Below, piece after piece: positions 10,601 through 19,211 of a stretch of DNA of 64,000 nucleotides. Made by a program: the position numbers and the translations under genes. This DNA is from Stenotrophomonas rhizophila (lineage in GTDB: Bacteria > Pseudomonadota > Gammaproteobacteria > Xanthomonadales > Xanthomonadaceae), in contig NZ_CP007597.1 in NCBI RefSeq assembly GCF_000661955.1, forward strand, positions 4,425,228 through 4,489,227, read 5' to 3'. The stretch's first letter is position 1. Each line of letters begins with the position of its first letter. The notes under the pieces were generated by a model. The model saw only the letters and a program-made list of their open reading frames with translations, was not told the DNA's origin and made no database searches.

Positions 10601-12423
10601 ATGACGCCGTCTGGATCGCGTCGGCACTGCTGGCCATCGTGCTGATCGGCAGCGTTCGCACGCTGCTGCAGCAGCGTCGCAACCGCACGCACGGTACCGC
10701 GCGCATCGTCGCGCTGCTGGTGCTGCAGGTCGGCGCGGCCGCACTGCTGTACCTCACCCTGCTGCCACCGCCGGTGCACATCGCCGCCCAGCGCCTGACC
10801 CTCCTGACCGGCCACGCGGCGGCCACATCGAACGCAGCCGGCGACGCCAGCGTGATTGCACTGCCGGAAGCCGCGGCGCGCAGCGGCACCCGCGTCGCGC
10901 CCGACCTGGCCACGGCATTGCGCCAGCACCCCGGCACGCAGGCCCTGGTACTGCAGGGCGATGGGCTGGTGGCGCGTGACCGCGACATCGCGCTGCCCCG
11001 GCAGGTCGCGCTGCAGCCTGCCGCCGCGCCCCGCGGCTGGGTCGCTCTGGAACCACCGGCCATCACCGTTCCCGGCGCACTGTTCACGGTGCGGGCGCGG
11101 GCCCAGGGCGTGACCGGTGCGCGCGCCGAACTGCTTGATCCGGCCGGCATCGTCGTGGACCGCGCCGCGCCCGGCCGCGATGGCAGCGTCGCGCTGGACG
11201 GCGTTGCCCGTGCCAGCGGCCGCAGCGAATTCAGCCTGCGCCTGCTCGACGCCGACAGGCACGTGGTGGATACCGTGCCCGTGCCATTGCAGACCGACGA
11301 CGCCCCCGGCGTGCGGGTGCGGGTGCTGGCCGGCGCCCCCACGCCGGAGCTGAAATACCTGCGCCGCTGGGCATCCGATACCGGCCTGGAGCTGCACGCC
11401 CAGGCCAGTGCGGGCGCCGGGGTGGTGCTCGGCGACGCACCCGTGGCCCTGACCGCCGCGCGTCTGGCCGCCACCGATGTGCTGATCCTCGATGAGCGCA
11501 GCGTGGCCGCGCTTGGCCCGCCCCAGCGCGCGGTCGTGCAGCAGGCACTGCGCGATGGCCTCGGCGTACTGGTGCGCAGCAGCGGCCCGCTCACTGATGG
11601 CACGCGGCAGACACTGCGCAACTGGGGCCTGGCGACAAGCGGCAGCAACCAGAGCCTGCCGCTGCGCCTGGCCGCCGATCCGGATCCTGCGCTGCTGCAG
11701 GCGCGGCGTGGCCCGCAGCGCGCGGCCAGCGCACCCACCGCCGCCATCGACGAAGCGGACAGCACCTCGCACAACGCCCCGTTGCCTGCGCTGGAGCAGT
11801 TCAACCAGCGCGCCCTGGATGCCACGCCGCTGCTGCGCGATGCCAACGGTGCCGCGCTGGGCGGCTGGCGCGATGTGGGCCGTGGTCGCCTCGCGCTGCT
11901 GCCCGTCACCGACAGCTACCGCCTGGTGCTGGCCGGCCGCGACGATCGTCATGCCGAGCTGTGGAGCAGCGTGGTGGCGACGCTGGCGCGCCCGCTGGCG
12001 ACCCCTGCATCGGTGCGCCTGGGCAGTGCCACGGCTTGGGCCGGCGAACGCATCGCGCTGTGCGCGCTGGCCGACGGCACCACCGTGCGCAGCCCGCAGG
12101 GCATCACGGTAGCGCTGCACATCGACCCGGATACCGCGGGCGACCGCTGTGCCGGCTACTGGCCGCAGCAGCCAGGCTGGCACCAGGTGCAGATGGGCAC
12201 ACGCACCCGGGCGTTCTACGTGTTCGACCCGGCGCGCGCGCAGGCCATGCACCGCCAGCAGACCCGCGATGCCACCGCGCTGCGGCTGGGCACTGCCACC
12301 GCCGCTTCGACCGCCGCGGTCGTTCCCGTGCCCGGCCCGCGCTGGCCGTGGCTGCTTGGCTTCCTCGTGGTGGCCGGCCTGCTGTGGTGGTTGGAGCGTT
12401 GGCGCCCGCGCGGCACACCGTAA
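10597..12423 (+). CDS. uncharacterised membrane protein, last gene of the TldD-MoxR cluster
   Basis: A 608-residue protein starting at the ATG of an ATGA overlap. Longer in-frame extensions upstream lie inside the preceding gene and are rejected. Two helices lie near the N-terminus (about residues 5-22 and 35-55) and one near the C-terminus (WPWLLGFLVVAGLLWWLERW). The middle looks periplasmic and includes a segment resembling the amidotransferase-like domain found at the end of such clusters (LAATDVLILDERSVAAL). No catalytic residues can be assigned. It is probably the last member of the envelope complex. Confidence 0.65.
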   Translation: MNDAVWIASALLAIVLIGSVRTLLQQRRNRTHGTARIVALLVLQVGAAALLYLTLLPPPVHIAAQRLTLLTGHAAATSNAAGDASVIALPEAAARSGTRVAPDLATALRQHPGTQALVLQGDGLVARDRDIALPRQVALQPAAAPRGWVALEPPAITVPGALFTVRARAQGVTGARAELLDPAGIVVDRAAPGRDGSVALDGVARASGRSEFSLRLLDADRHVVDTVPVPLQTDDAPGVRVRVLAGAPTPELKYLRRWASDTGLELHAQASAGAGVVLGDAPVALTAARLAATDVLILDERSVAALGPPQRAVVQQALRDGLGVLVRSSGPLTDGTRQTLRNWGLATSGSNQSLPLRLAADPDPALLQARRGPQRAASAPTAAIDEADSTSHNAPLPALEQFNQRALDATPLLRDANGAALGGWRDVGRGRLALLPVTDSYRLVLAGRDDRHAELWSSVVATLARPLATPASVRLGSATAWAGERIALCALADGTTVRSPQGITVALHIDPDTAGDRCAGYWPQQPGWHQVQMGTRTRAFYVFDPARAQAMHRQQTRDATALRLGTATAASTAAVVPVPGPRWPWLLGFLVVAGLLWWLERWRPRGTP

Positions 12424-12540
12424 CCCGGCACGCTGCCCGCACAGCCACCATCCGCCACAACGTGCGCTCCGTTTCTGCATGCCATGACTGCCTCGTGCAA
12501 ACTACCTGCGCACTGCACACCAAGGACAGGTCACGCATAC

Positions 12541-12870
12541 ATGGAAAAGCCATCGAAAACCCCCTCCCAGCGTACGCAGCTGATCGCCTCAGTGCTGCTC
12601 CTCTCCGTGCCACTGCTGCTGGTGGGCGGGCTGCTGCTGCGCGACCATGTGGCCAAGCAGCGTCAGCGTGAATTCGCTGCGCAGATGATGGCGATGCAGG
12701 TGGCCGACGGCCAGCGACGCCAGCAGGCCATCATCCAGGCGCTGGAAGCGGCTGCACAGCCCGCGCCGATCGCGTCAGTTGAACAGCCCGATGCCGAGCC
12801 GATGACGTTGCAGGCGGTGACCGTCACCCCCGATGCCGGGTACAGCCCACCGCCACCGCCGCCGCGCTGA
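12541..12870 (+). CDS. small single-span membrane protein, unknown function
   Basis: A 109-residue protein. The ATG at 12541 is preferred over upstream starts because AAGGACAGG lies before it and the protein then begins directly with a short basic segment and one transmembrane helix (LIASVLLLSVPLLLVGGLLL). A charged, Gln/Arg-rich helical part follows, and the protein ends in a Pro tract (SPPPPPPR). No known family was recognised. It lies 117 bp downstream of the TldD-MoxR cluster and may be separate from it. Confidence 0.6.
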   Translation: MEKPSKTPSQRTQLIASVLLLSVPLLLVGGLLLRDHVAKQRQREFAAQMMAMQVADGQRRQQAIIQALEAAAQPAPIASVEQPDAEPMTLQAVTVTPDAGYSPPPPPPR

Positions 12871-13024
12871 CGCGTTTACAACGCCCGGTATTCGTAGCGG
12901 TCGGCGTGCTGTCGCCGCTGCACCGCGAGCGGCCTCACGCAAGAAACGCAGGCATGCCATTTGCCCTATCCGGCCGCGCGCGGCAGACTAGCGCCCGCCA
13001 AATGCCGCTCCAATGGAGGGAGCC

Positions 13025-13114
13025 ATGAACGACATGATGTCGTGCGCCGATCGCACGCGTTTCCTGCCCGATCCGTCCCGGCCCAACCGCACACATGCGG
13101 GGGCAACGCGATGA
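13025..13114 (+). CDS. 29-codon leader ORF coupled to the IgaA-like gene
   Basis: A short ORF (MNDMMSCADRTRF...) with a strong ribosome site, GGAGGGAGCC, just before its ATG. Its TGA overlaps the ATG of the igaA-like gene in an ATGA arrangement at 13111-13114. The downstream ATG itself has only a weak G-rich upstream sequence. A leader that delivers ribosomes to the main gene is therefore plausible. The peptide has no recognisable family. Confidence 0.5.
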   Translation: MNDMMSCADRTRFLPDPSRPNRTHAGATR

Positions 13115-15312
13115 CGTTCTGGATCATTCTGAAACTGGTGCTGCTGGGCGTGGCCCTTTTCAGCTTCCTGTCCTACAAGTCGCGTCGCAGCGACAATCAC
13201 GGTGCGCTGGCGCAGCTGCGCGAGGCACCCGTGCTGCGCACCTTGACGCCCGACGAAGCACTGGCGCTGGAGCCGCTGCGCGTGGCCGGCGGACTGAGCT
13301 GGGCGCCGGAGGTACGGGCGCTGCGTGGACGCTTCAGCCGCCATGGCCTCGAGGTCAACGGCGCCCAGACCCTGCACGACACGCTGGGCAACGTGGAGGT
13401 GTTGTTGCCCTACGACGCGCCGGCGTTCCTGCACGACGACGACAACGATGCGGAAGTGGTGCTGAGCGCCAAACAGGCCATTGTGGTGCGGCTCAACGGC
13501 TTCACCGTGGTGGACGGCCGTGCCCGCACCCTGCAGCAGGCAAGTGCCCACGGCGATGACGAACTGCCACCGCCCCTGCCCGGTCAGGGCGATCCTGCGG
13601 ATGCCGACGCCACGCTCAGCAGGCCCGTGCAACAGATCGCAGAAACGCCCGTGGAGGTACGGGAACGGCGCGTGGAAACGCCCGAGGAAGCGGCACTGCG
13701 CCAGCCCACCTCGCGGGTGTGGAAGATGGCCGGCCTCTGGGTGCTTGCGTTCGTCCTGATGCTGGTAGTGGCCAATGCCGATCTCGGCGGTGCGCGCGTG
13801 CCGCTGCTGCTGGCGGCACTGGCGATGGCCGGCGCAGCGGTGTGGTGGCAGTGGCGGCGCCCCGCCCCGGCCGCGCCGGCGAAGCCGCTGGCGGTGAACC
13901 GCGTCCACGGGCCGCTGCGGCTGGTGGAGCTGCCCAATCCGACCAATGCAGCCCTGCGCACCTATCACTACTTCCTTGGCGATGCATTGCAGGTGCAGAT
14001 GCCGGCGCACTGGCAGCACTCCGGGCGGTTGCCGCTCGGGCAGCCGGTGGAGGTGGAGATCCTGGCGACCAGCGGCGAGGTGCTGGCGATGGGCAGCGCG
14101 TGGTCGCAGGTGGACGAAGCACGTCGCTTCCCGGCGGCGCGCTGGGGCCATCATGTGGTGCTGCTGGCCGTGGGGCTGGTGGCACTGTTGGCCGCGCTGC
14201 TCAACAGCCATGGCGTCACCGACGACATGGCGCTGGCGTGGCAGGGCGTGCGTGGCGGAGAGACCCGCAGCGATGCCACCGCGGCTTCGCTGGCACAGCG
14301 GCCGCCCCGCGGTGGCGACCGGGTCAGACTGCGCGGCGAAGGCCAGTGCGAACTCGCCCTCACTCCCCTGCAGGAGATCGATGCGGCCATCGTGCTGCCC
14401 GATTGCAGCCGCGTGCGCTGGGGCGGCACGCCGGTGAGGTTGCCCGGGCTGCAGATGCCCGCCGCGCTGCAGTCGCTGTATCGCGGCGACTATGTCAGCG
14501 TCCGCGAAGACAACATGTCGGCCATGCTGCGCCTGCTGATGTTGCAGCAGGCCGGCAGCGATCCTTACGCACAGGCCGCACTGTCGGCGCAGCATAGCGG
14601 CGGCAAGATCGTGAGTGGCATGGGCAACCTGGTGGAAGTCGTCGAACAGGCGTGCGCCGCCGGCCTGGAGGACTGCGACGCGCTGAAGCGCGAGATCGTG
14701 GACGAGCTTGCCGCCACGGCAGACGTGGACGGCCAGGAACTCGCCCTGGACAGCTGGCCACTCCTGGCCCGCGAACTGCGCCGTGCCGTCGAGGAAGGCA
14801 ACGACGGCATGCTGATGCCATCGCACCAGTTGAGCGCGCTGCAGGACATTACCCGTGGCCATGCCGGTATCGCCATCGCGCGGCAGCTGCAGACGCTTGC
14901 CCCGCAGTTGCTGTCGCTGCAGCAGGGCGGCGTGGTGCTGGCCACCCCGCATGACCTGCGGGGCGATGCCGACGCGGTGCGGCTCGATGCGGCCGACGTG
15001 CGTGCCGAATCGGTGCTGGATCGCTGGGAGCAGGCGATGACCACCTTGGCCACGCCGGTGCCGTTCACGGTGGACGGCCTGGTGGTGGGCCGCCACGAAG
15101 ATGCCGCCGGCCTGCGCCTGGAGGTGAATACCGATGCCGACCAGCGCCGCATCGTGGCCGCCGCTGCCAGCACCCTGGCCCTGTTGCTGGCCAGTGCGCT
15201 GGCACTGGGCCAAGCCGCGCTGCTGTGGCGTGGGGTGGCCCGGGCCCGGGCGCGCCGCCGCGCGCTGGACGCGGACATGCAGACCCGCCCGGTACCCGGG
15301 CTGGCAGCCTGA
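13111..15312 (+). CDS. igaA: IgaA/UmoB (YrfF) family inner-membrane protein
   Basis: A 733-residue protein aligning by eye along its length with enterobacterial IgaA (YrfF). Shared features are an N-terminal helix (MTFWIILKLVLLGVALFSF), a cytoplasmic domain with VVRLNGFTV, two helices around residues 207-250 (LWVLAFVLMLVV and the following LLLAALAM region), a periplasmic Cys-containing part with IVLPDCSRVRW, and a C-terminal helix near 690-710. In enterics IgaA restrains the Rcs phosphorelay; no Rcs gene is in this window, so the partner here is unknown. The ATG follows the coupled leader ORF. A farther upstream TTG (12961) would run through that leader and is rejected. Confidence 0.83.
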   Translation: MTFWIILKLVLLGVALFSFLSYKSRRSDNHGALAQLREAPVLRTLTPDEALALEPLRVAGGLSWAPEVRALRGRFSRHGLEVNGAQTLHDTLGNVEVLLPYDAPAFLHDDDNDAEVVLSAKQAIVVRLNGFTVVDGRARTLQQASAHGDDELPPPLPGQGDPADADATLSRPVQQIAETPVEVRERRVETPEEAALRQPTSRVWKMAGLWVLAFVLMLVVANADLGGARVPLLLAALAMAGAAVWWQWRRPAPAAPAKPLAVNRVHGPLRLVELPNPTNAALRTYHYFLGDALQVQMPAHWQHSGRLPLGQPVEVEILATSGEVLAMGSAWSQVDEARRFPAARWGHHVVLLAVGLVALLAALLNSHGVTDDMALAWQGVRGGETRSDATAASLAQRPPRGGDRVRLRGEGQCELALTPLQEIDAAIVLPDCSRVRWGGTPVRLPGLQMPAALQSLYRGDYVSVREDNMSAMLRLLMLQQAGSDPYAQAALSAQHSGGKIVSGMGNLVEVVEQACAAGLEDCDALKREIVDELAATADVDGQELALDSWPLLARELRRAVEEGNDGMLMPSHQLSALQDITRGHAGIAIARQLQTLAPQLLSLQQGGVVLATPHDLRGDADAVRLDAADVRAESVLDRWEQAMTTLATPVPFTVDGLVVGRHEDAAGLRLEVNTDADQRRIVAAAASTLALLLASALALGQAALLWRGVARARARRRALDADMQTRPVPGLAA

Positions 15313-15372
15313 CGCACGTGGTTGTCGTGTACTGGCCCGGCCGGCCACCCTCGCGCCGGGCCCTGTCCGGTG

Positions 15373-16050
15373 TTACCGCTGCGGGCGGGTACGCCGGTAC
15401 ACACCGTTGAAGCGCACGTTCATGCCACCGCATTCGCTGTTGTCGGCCACGATCAGGTAGTCGCCCAGGAGGTGGGCGCGCAGCGTGCAGGTGGCGTCCT
15501 GGAACGCCACCGTGTTCCCCGTCGGCGCGGCCAGCGCCTCCACCTGGCCCATGTTCGGCCCGTACGGGCGCACCTCCGGGGTGGGATTGGCCGACGGCCA
15601 GTAGGCATCGCCCTCCACGTGCAACTGGCCACCCCGCACGCCGATGACCAGCTGGTCATCGCCATCGCGCCAGTCGCCGGCCCATGCCTGCAGCGTCGGC
15701 GGTGGCAGCGGCTGCGGCTGCAGCCGCGTGCTGGCTACCCAGCCCGCACTGCCGCCCCCCTTGTTGGGGAAGAACGCACAGCGGTACCCGCTGTTGTCGC
15801 GCCCGGTGATCAGCGTATCGCCGGGCACCACGTAGCTGCGCTGGCGGCACGCCGGTTCACCGCGCGCCGGGCAGCCCTCCGTGTCGCTCAACAGGTACAG
15901 CCGCGATGCACCGACCACCTTGGCCAGCGCGAAGCCGCTTTGTTCCGAGGGAAAGGCGCCGTTGCGGCAGCTGCCATCGTCCGCGCTGCCACTGGCCATG
16001 GCCGTGACGGGAAGCAGTGCGGCAAGCAGGAACACAGAGCGCAGGGACAT
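15373..16050 (-). CDS. secreted protein of unknown function
   Basis: A 225-residue protein starting at ATG 16050, which gives a clean signal peptide (MSLRSVFLLAALLPVTAMASG). The mature part has several cysteines, an SH3-like stretch (VVPGDTLITGRD, then GWVASTRL) and a C-terminal domain ending CGGMNVRFNGVYRRT. This pattern suits a periplasmic or secreted binding protein, but no named family was recognised. It converges with the igaA-like gene and lies just downstream of another secreted-protein gene, overlapping its frame region by no more than the intergenic few bases. Confidence 0.7.
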   Translation of the reverse strand: MSLRSVFLLAALLPVTAMASGSADDGSCRNGAFPSEQSGFALAKVVGASRLYLLSDTEGCPARGEPACRQRSYVVPGDTLITGRDNSGYRCAFFPNKGGGSAGWVASTRLQPQPLPPPTLQAWAGDWRDGDDQLVIGVRGGQLHVEGDAYWPSANPTPEVRPYGPNMGQVEALAAPTGNTVAFQDATCTLRAHLLGDYLIVADNSECGGMNVRFNGVYRRTRPQR

Positions 16051-16088
16051 GGCGGTAAGCGGGCGTGGCGGGGCGACAGGATAGCCGG

Positions 16089-16565
16089 TCACTTCTGCGG
16101 CGGTGCCACGCAGCCCTGCTGCGGATCGCAGAACTGCAGCGCGCGCAGTTGCTGTTGTTCGGTCAGCTGCGGCGGTGGGCGGGCGATGGCCGACTGGATC
16201 TGGTCCGGTGCGCCGGTGATCTTATGGATACCCTGCGCGGCCTTGGCGATACCGTAGTAGATGCCCATCATCACGTAGCCGCCGCTCATGCTCACCTGCT
16301 CCGGAGTGGGGGGCTCGCGCCAGGAGCGACTGAAGCGGTTGTTTTCGGCCTGCACCGGGCTCTTGAACCGGTACAGATCCAGCGGCACGTCTTCATCGGG
16401 CTTGATGGCGCGTACTTCGCCCAGCGTGGTGACGTCGCCCGCGGCGGCAGACGGCGCCACGGGCGGTTCCCGGGCCGGCTCGGGTGCCGGCGGCTGCTGG
16501 GCCTGTGCCCGGGCGGCCAGCATCATGCCGGCCAATACGGCTGCTTGATATCCCACACGTGCCAC
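16089..16565 (-). CDS. small exported protein, unknown function
   Basis: Up to 158 residues from a GTG start at 16565; an internal ATG pair about 13 codons in is another possible start. The N-terminus is a signal peptide ending ARAQA. A Pro-rich linker follows, then a short domain with a Gly/Met-rich hydrophobic part (GGYVMMGIYYGIAKAAQGIH) that could insert in a membrane. Two cysteines lie near the C-terminus. It was not recognised. Its gene is followed after 38 bp by the secreted-protein gene on the same strand. Confidence 0.6.
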   Translation of the reverse strand: MARVGYQAAVLAGMMLAARAQAQQPPAPEPAREPPVAPSAAAGDVTTLGEVRAIKPDEDVPLDLYRFKSPVQAENNRFSRSWREPPTPEQVSMSGGYVMMGIYYGIAKAAQGIHKITGAPDQIQSAIARPPPQLTEQQQLRALQFCDPQQGCVAPPQK

Positions 16566-16671
16566 AGCTGCCCATCCTGGTCCGTTGCGTACGGCGCCAA
16601 GGATACGGATGCCGCCTTCAGATTTCGTTGGGCGGCCATCGCACTGAATGATTCACCCGCGCTTCCGGTGT

Positions 16672-16688
16672 GTCTCAAACATTGAGAC
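16672..16688. promoter_or_regulatory. 17-bp perfect palindrome upstream of the mrfA-like gene
   Basis: GTCTCAA and TTGAGAC flank a 3-bp ACA spacer, 43 bp before the helicase start. The size and position suit a repressor operator. It does not resemble the LexA boxes usual in Xanthomonadaceae. The regulator is unknown. Confidence 0.4.
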
Positions 16689-16730
16689 GCCGCTGTGGTT
16701 CCATGGCGTCCTTTGCAGACCGTTGTTCCC

Positions 16731-19211
16731 ATGGCCTACGAACTCGCCAAGCGCACCGAAGATGCCGAGCGCCGCCTGTCCACCACCGACGGGCTGCCCT
16801 CGCGCAACGGCGCGCTGCTCACCGCGCGCCTGCAGCAGCGCTACGCCGACCGCATCACCGGCAGCTTCACCATCCCCGGCCGCGAAGGGCGCTACGCGCC
16901 GATCCCGGCCGACGTGCCGGCCGCGCTCACCGCCGCCCTGAAGGCGCGCGGCATCGAGCAGCTGTACAGCCACCAGGCCGAGGCCTGGGATGCCACCCAG
17001 CGCGGCGAGCACGTGGCCATCGTCACCCCCACCGCCAGCGGCAAGTCGCTGTGCTACACCCTGCCGGTGGTGAGTGCGGCCATGCAGGGCAAGGCCAAGG
17101 CGCTGTACCTGTTCCCGACCAAGGCGCTGGCCCAGGACCAGGTGGCCGAGCTGCTGGAACTCAACCGCGCCGGCGACCTGGGCGTGAAAGCCTTCACCTT
17201 CGACGGCGATACGCCCGGCGATGCACGCCAGGCGATCCGCCTGCACGGCGACATCGTGGTCTCCAACCCGGACATGCTGCACCAGGCGATCCTGCCGCAC
17301 CACACCAAGTGGGCGCAGTTCTTCGAGAACCTGCGCTATGTGGTCATCGATGAAGTGCACACCTACCGCGGCGTGTTCGGCAGCCATGTCACCAACGTGC
17401 TGCGCCGGCTCAAGCGCATCTGCGCGTTCTACGGGGTGGAGCCGCAGTTCATCCTGTGCTCGGCCACCATCGGCAACCCGCAGGCGCATGCGCAGGCGCT
17501 GATCGAAGCCCCGGTCACCGCCATCACCGAATCCGGCGCGCCCAGCGGGCCGAAGCATGTCCTGCTGTGGAACCCGCCGGTGGTCAACGCCGACCTGGGC
17601 CTGCGCGCCTCGGCGCGTTCGCAGAGCAACCGCATCGCCCGCATCGCGATCAAGTCCGGGCTGAAGACGCTGATCTTCGCGCAGAGCCGCTTGATGGTTG
17701 AAGTGCTCACCAAGTACCTCAAGGACATTTTCGACCACGACCCGCGCAAGCCCGCGCGCATCCGCGCCTACCGCGGCGGATACCTGCCCACCGAGCGCCG
17801 CGAGACCGAACGTGCCATGCGGGCCGGGCTGATCGACGGCATCGTCAGCACCTCGGCGCTGGAGCTGGGCGTGGATATCGGCAGCCTGGACGTGGTGGTG
17901 CTCAACGGCTACCCCGGCAGCGTGGCGGCCACCTGGCAGCGCTTCGGTCGCGCCGGGCGCCGCCAGCAGCCCGCGCTGGGGGTGATGGTGGCCAGTTCGC
18001 AGCCGCTGGACCAGTACGTGGTGCGCCACCCCGACTTCTTCGCCGACGCATCGCCCGAGCACGCGCGCATCGCCCCGGACCAGCCGCTGATCCTGTTCGA
18101 CCACATCCGCTGCGCCGCCTTCGAGCTGCCGTTCCTGGCCGGCGACCCGTTCGGGCCGATCGACCCGCTGGTGTTCCTGGAAGCGCTGGCCGAAACCGAG
18201 GTGATCCACCGCGAAGGCGACCGCTGGGAGTGGATCGCCGACAGCTACCCGGCCAACGCGGTGAGCCTGCGTTCAGTGGCCGACGGCAACTTCGTGGTGG
18301 TCGACCGCAGCGACGGCAAGCAGCAGATCATCGCCGAGGTGGATTATTCGGCGGCCGCGCTCACCCTGTATGAGGGCGCGATCCACATGGTGCAATCCAC
18401 GCCATACCAGGTGGAGCGGCTGGATTGGGACGGCCGCAAGGCCTACGTCACCCGCACCCACGTGGACTACTACACCGACAGCATCGACTTCACCAAGCTC
18501 AAGGTGCTGGACCGCTTCGACGGCTGCCTTGCCGGGCAGGGCGATGCCCACCACGGCGAGGTGCACGTGGTGCGGCGCGTGGCCGGTTACAAGAAGATCC
18601 GCTACTACACCCACGAAAACATCGGCTACGGCCCGGTCAACCTGCCCGACCAGGAACTGCACACCACCGCGGTGTGGTGGCAGCTGCCGCAGGCATTGCT
18701 GCTGACCGCGTTCGAGAGCAAGCAGGAAGCGCTGGATGGTTTCCTGGGCGCGGCATATGCGCTGCACATCGTGGCCACGGTGGCGGTGATGGCCGACGCG
18801 CGCGACCTGCAGAAGGCGGTGGGCAACGGCGACGGCGCGTGGTTCGCGGTGGCCGACCAGAGCGGCCGTGGCCAGCTGCGCGGGGCCGAGTTCGATGCCA
18901 GCGCGATCGAACTGCAGCAGCAGTTCGTGCCCACCGTGTACCTGTACGACAACTTCCCCGGTGGCGTGGGCCTGAGCGAGCCGTTGTGGCTGCGCCAGGA
19001 CGAACTGCTGCAGCGCGCGCGCGAGCTGGTGCAGCGCTGCGACTGCAAGGCCGGCTGCCCGGCCTGCGTGGGTCCGGTGCTGGCCGGGCAGGAAGACGAT
19101 GCCACCACGCCCCGGGCGCTGGCGTTGAAGGTGCTGGACCTGTTCGATGCCCCGGCGTTGCCCGGCGCCGACGCGCAGGACCGCGTGCATGCCGAGGTGG
19201 TGCCGCAGTGA
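16731..19211 (+). CDS. mrfA: DEAD/DEAH-box helicase, MrfA (YprA) type
   Basis: An 826-residue superfamily-2 helicase. Motif I is TPTASGKSLCYTLP, motif II is IDEVHTYRG (DEVH box) and motif VI is QRFGRAGRRQQ. The C-terminal DUF1998-type region ends with a four-cysteine zinc motif, CDCKAGCPACVGP. This architecture matches Bacillus subtilis MrfA, which works with the exonuclease MrfB in a UvrA-independent repair of mitomycin damage. The next gene is an MrfB-like exonuclease overlapping by GTGA. The ATG at 16731 is chosen because a GTG 36 bases upstream adds nothing conserved. Confidence 0.87.
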   Translation: MAYELAKRTEDAERRLSTTDGLPSRNGALLTARLQQRYADRITGSFTIPGREGRYAPIPADVPAALTAALKARGIEQLYSHQAEAWDATQRGEHVAIVTPTASGKSLCYTLPVVSAAMQGKAKALYLFPTKALAQDQVAELLELNRAGDLGVKAFTFDGDTPGDARQAIRLHGDIVVSNPDMLHQAILPHHTKWAQFFENLRYVVIDEVHTYRGVFGSHVTNVLRRLKRICAFYGVEPQFILCSATIGNPQAHAQALIEAPVTAITESGAPSGPKHVLLWNPPVVNADLGLRASARSQSNRIARIAIKSGLKTLIFAQSRLMVEVLTKYLKDIFDHDPRKPARIRAYRGGYLPTERRETERAMRAGLIDGIVSTSALELGVDIGSLDVVVLNGYPGSVAATWQRFGRAGRRQQPALGVMVASSQPLDQYVVRHPDFFADASPEHARIAPDQPLILFDHIRCAAFELPFLAGDPFGPIDPLVFLEALAETEVIHREGDRWEWIADSYPANAVSLRSVADGNFVVVDRSDGKQQIIAEVDYSAAALTLYEGAIHMVQSTPYQVERLDWDGRKAYVTRTHVDYYTDSIDFTKLKVLDRFDGCLAGQGDAHHGEVHVVRRVAGYKKIRYYTHENIGYGPVNLPDQELHTTAVWWQLPQALLLTAFESKQEALDGFLGAAYALHIVATVAVMADARDLQKAVGNGDGAWFAVADQSGRGQLRGAEFDASAIELQQQFVPTVYLYDNFPGGVGLSEPLWLRQDELLQRARELVQRCDCKAGCPACVGPVLAGQEDDATTPRALALKVLDLFDAPALPGADAQDRVHAEVVPQ

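Noticed and set aside
12894..12921. Possible further GTAG repeat
   Set aside because: It begins GTAGCGG and ends CGCTGC but the arms pair poorly, so it may be chance.
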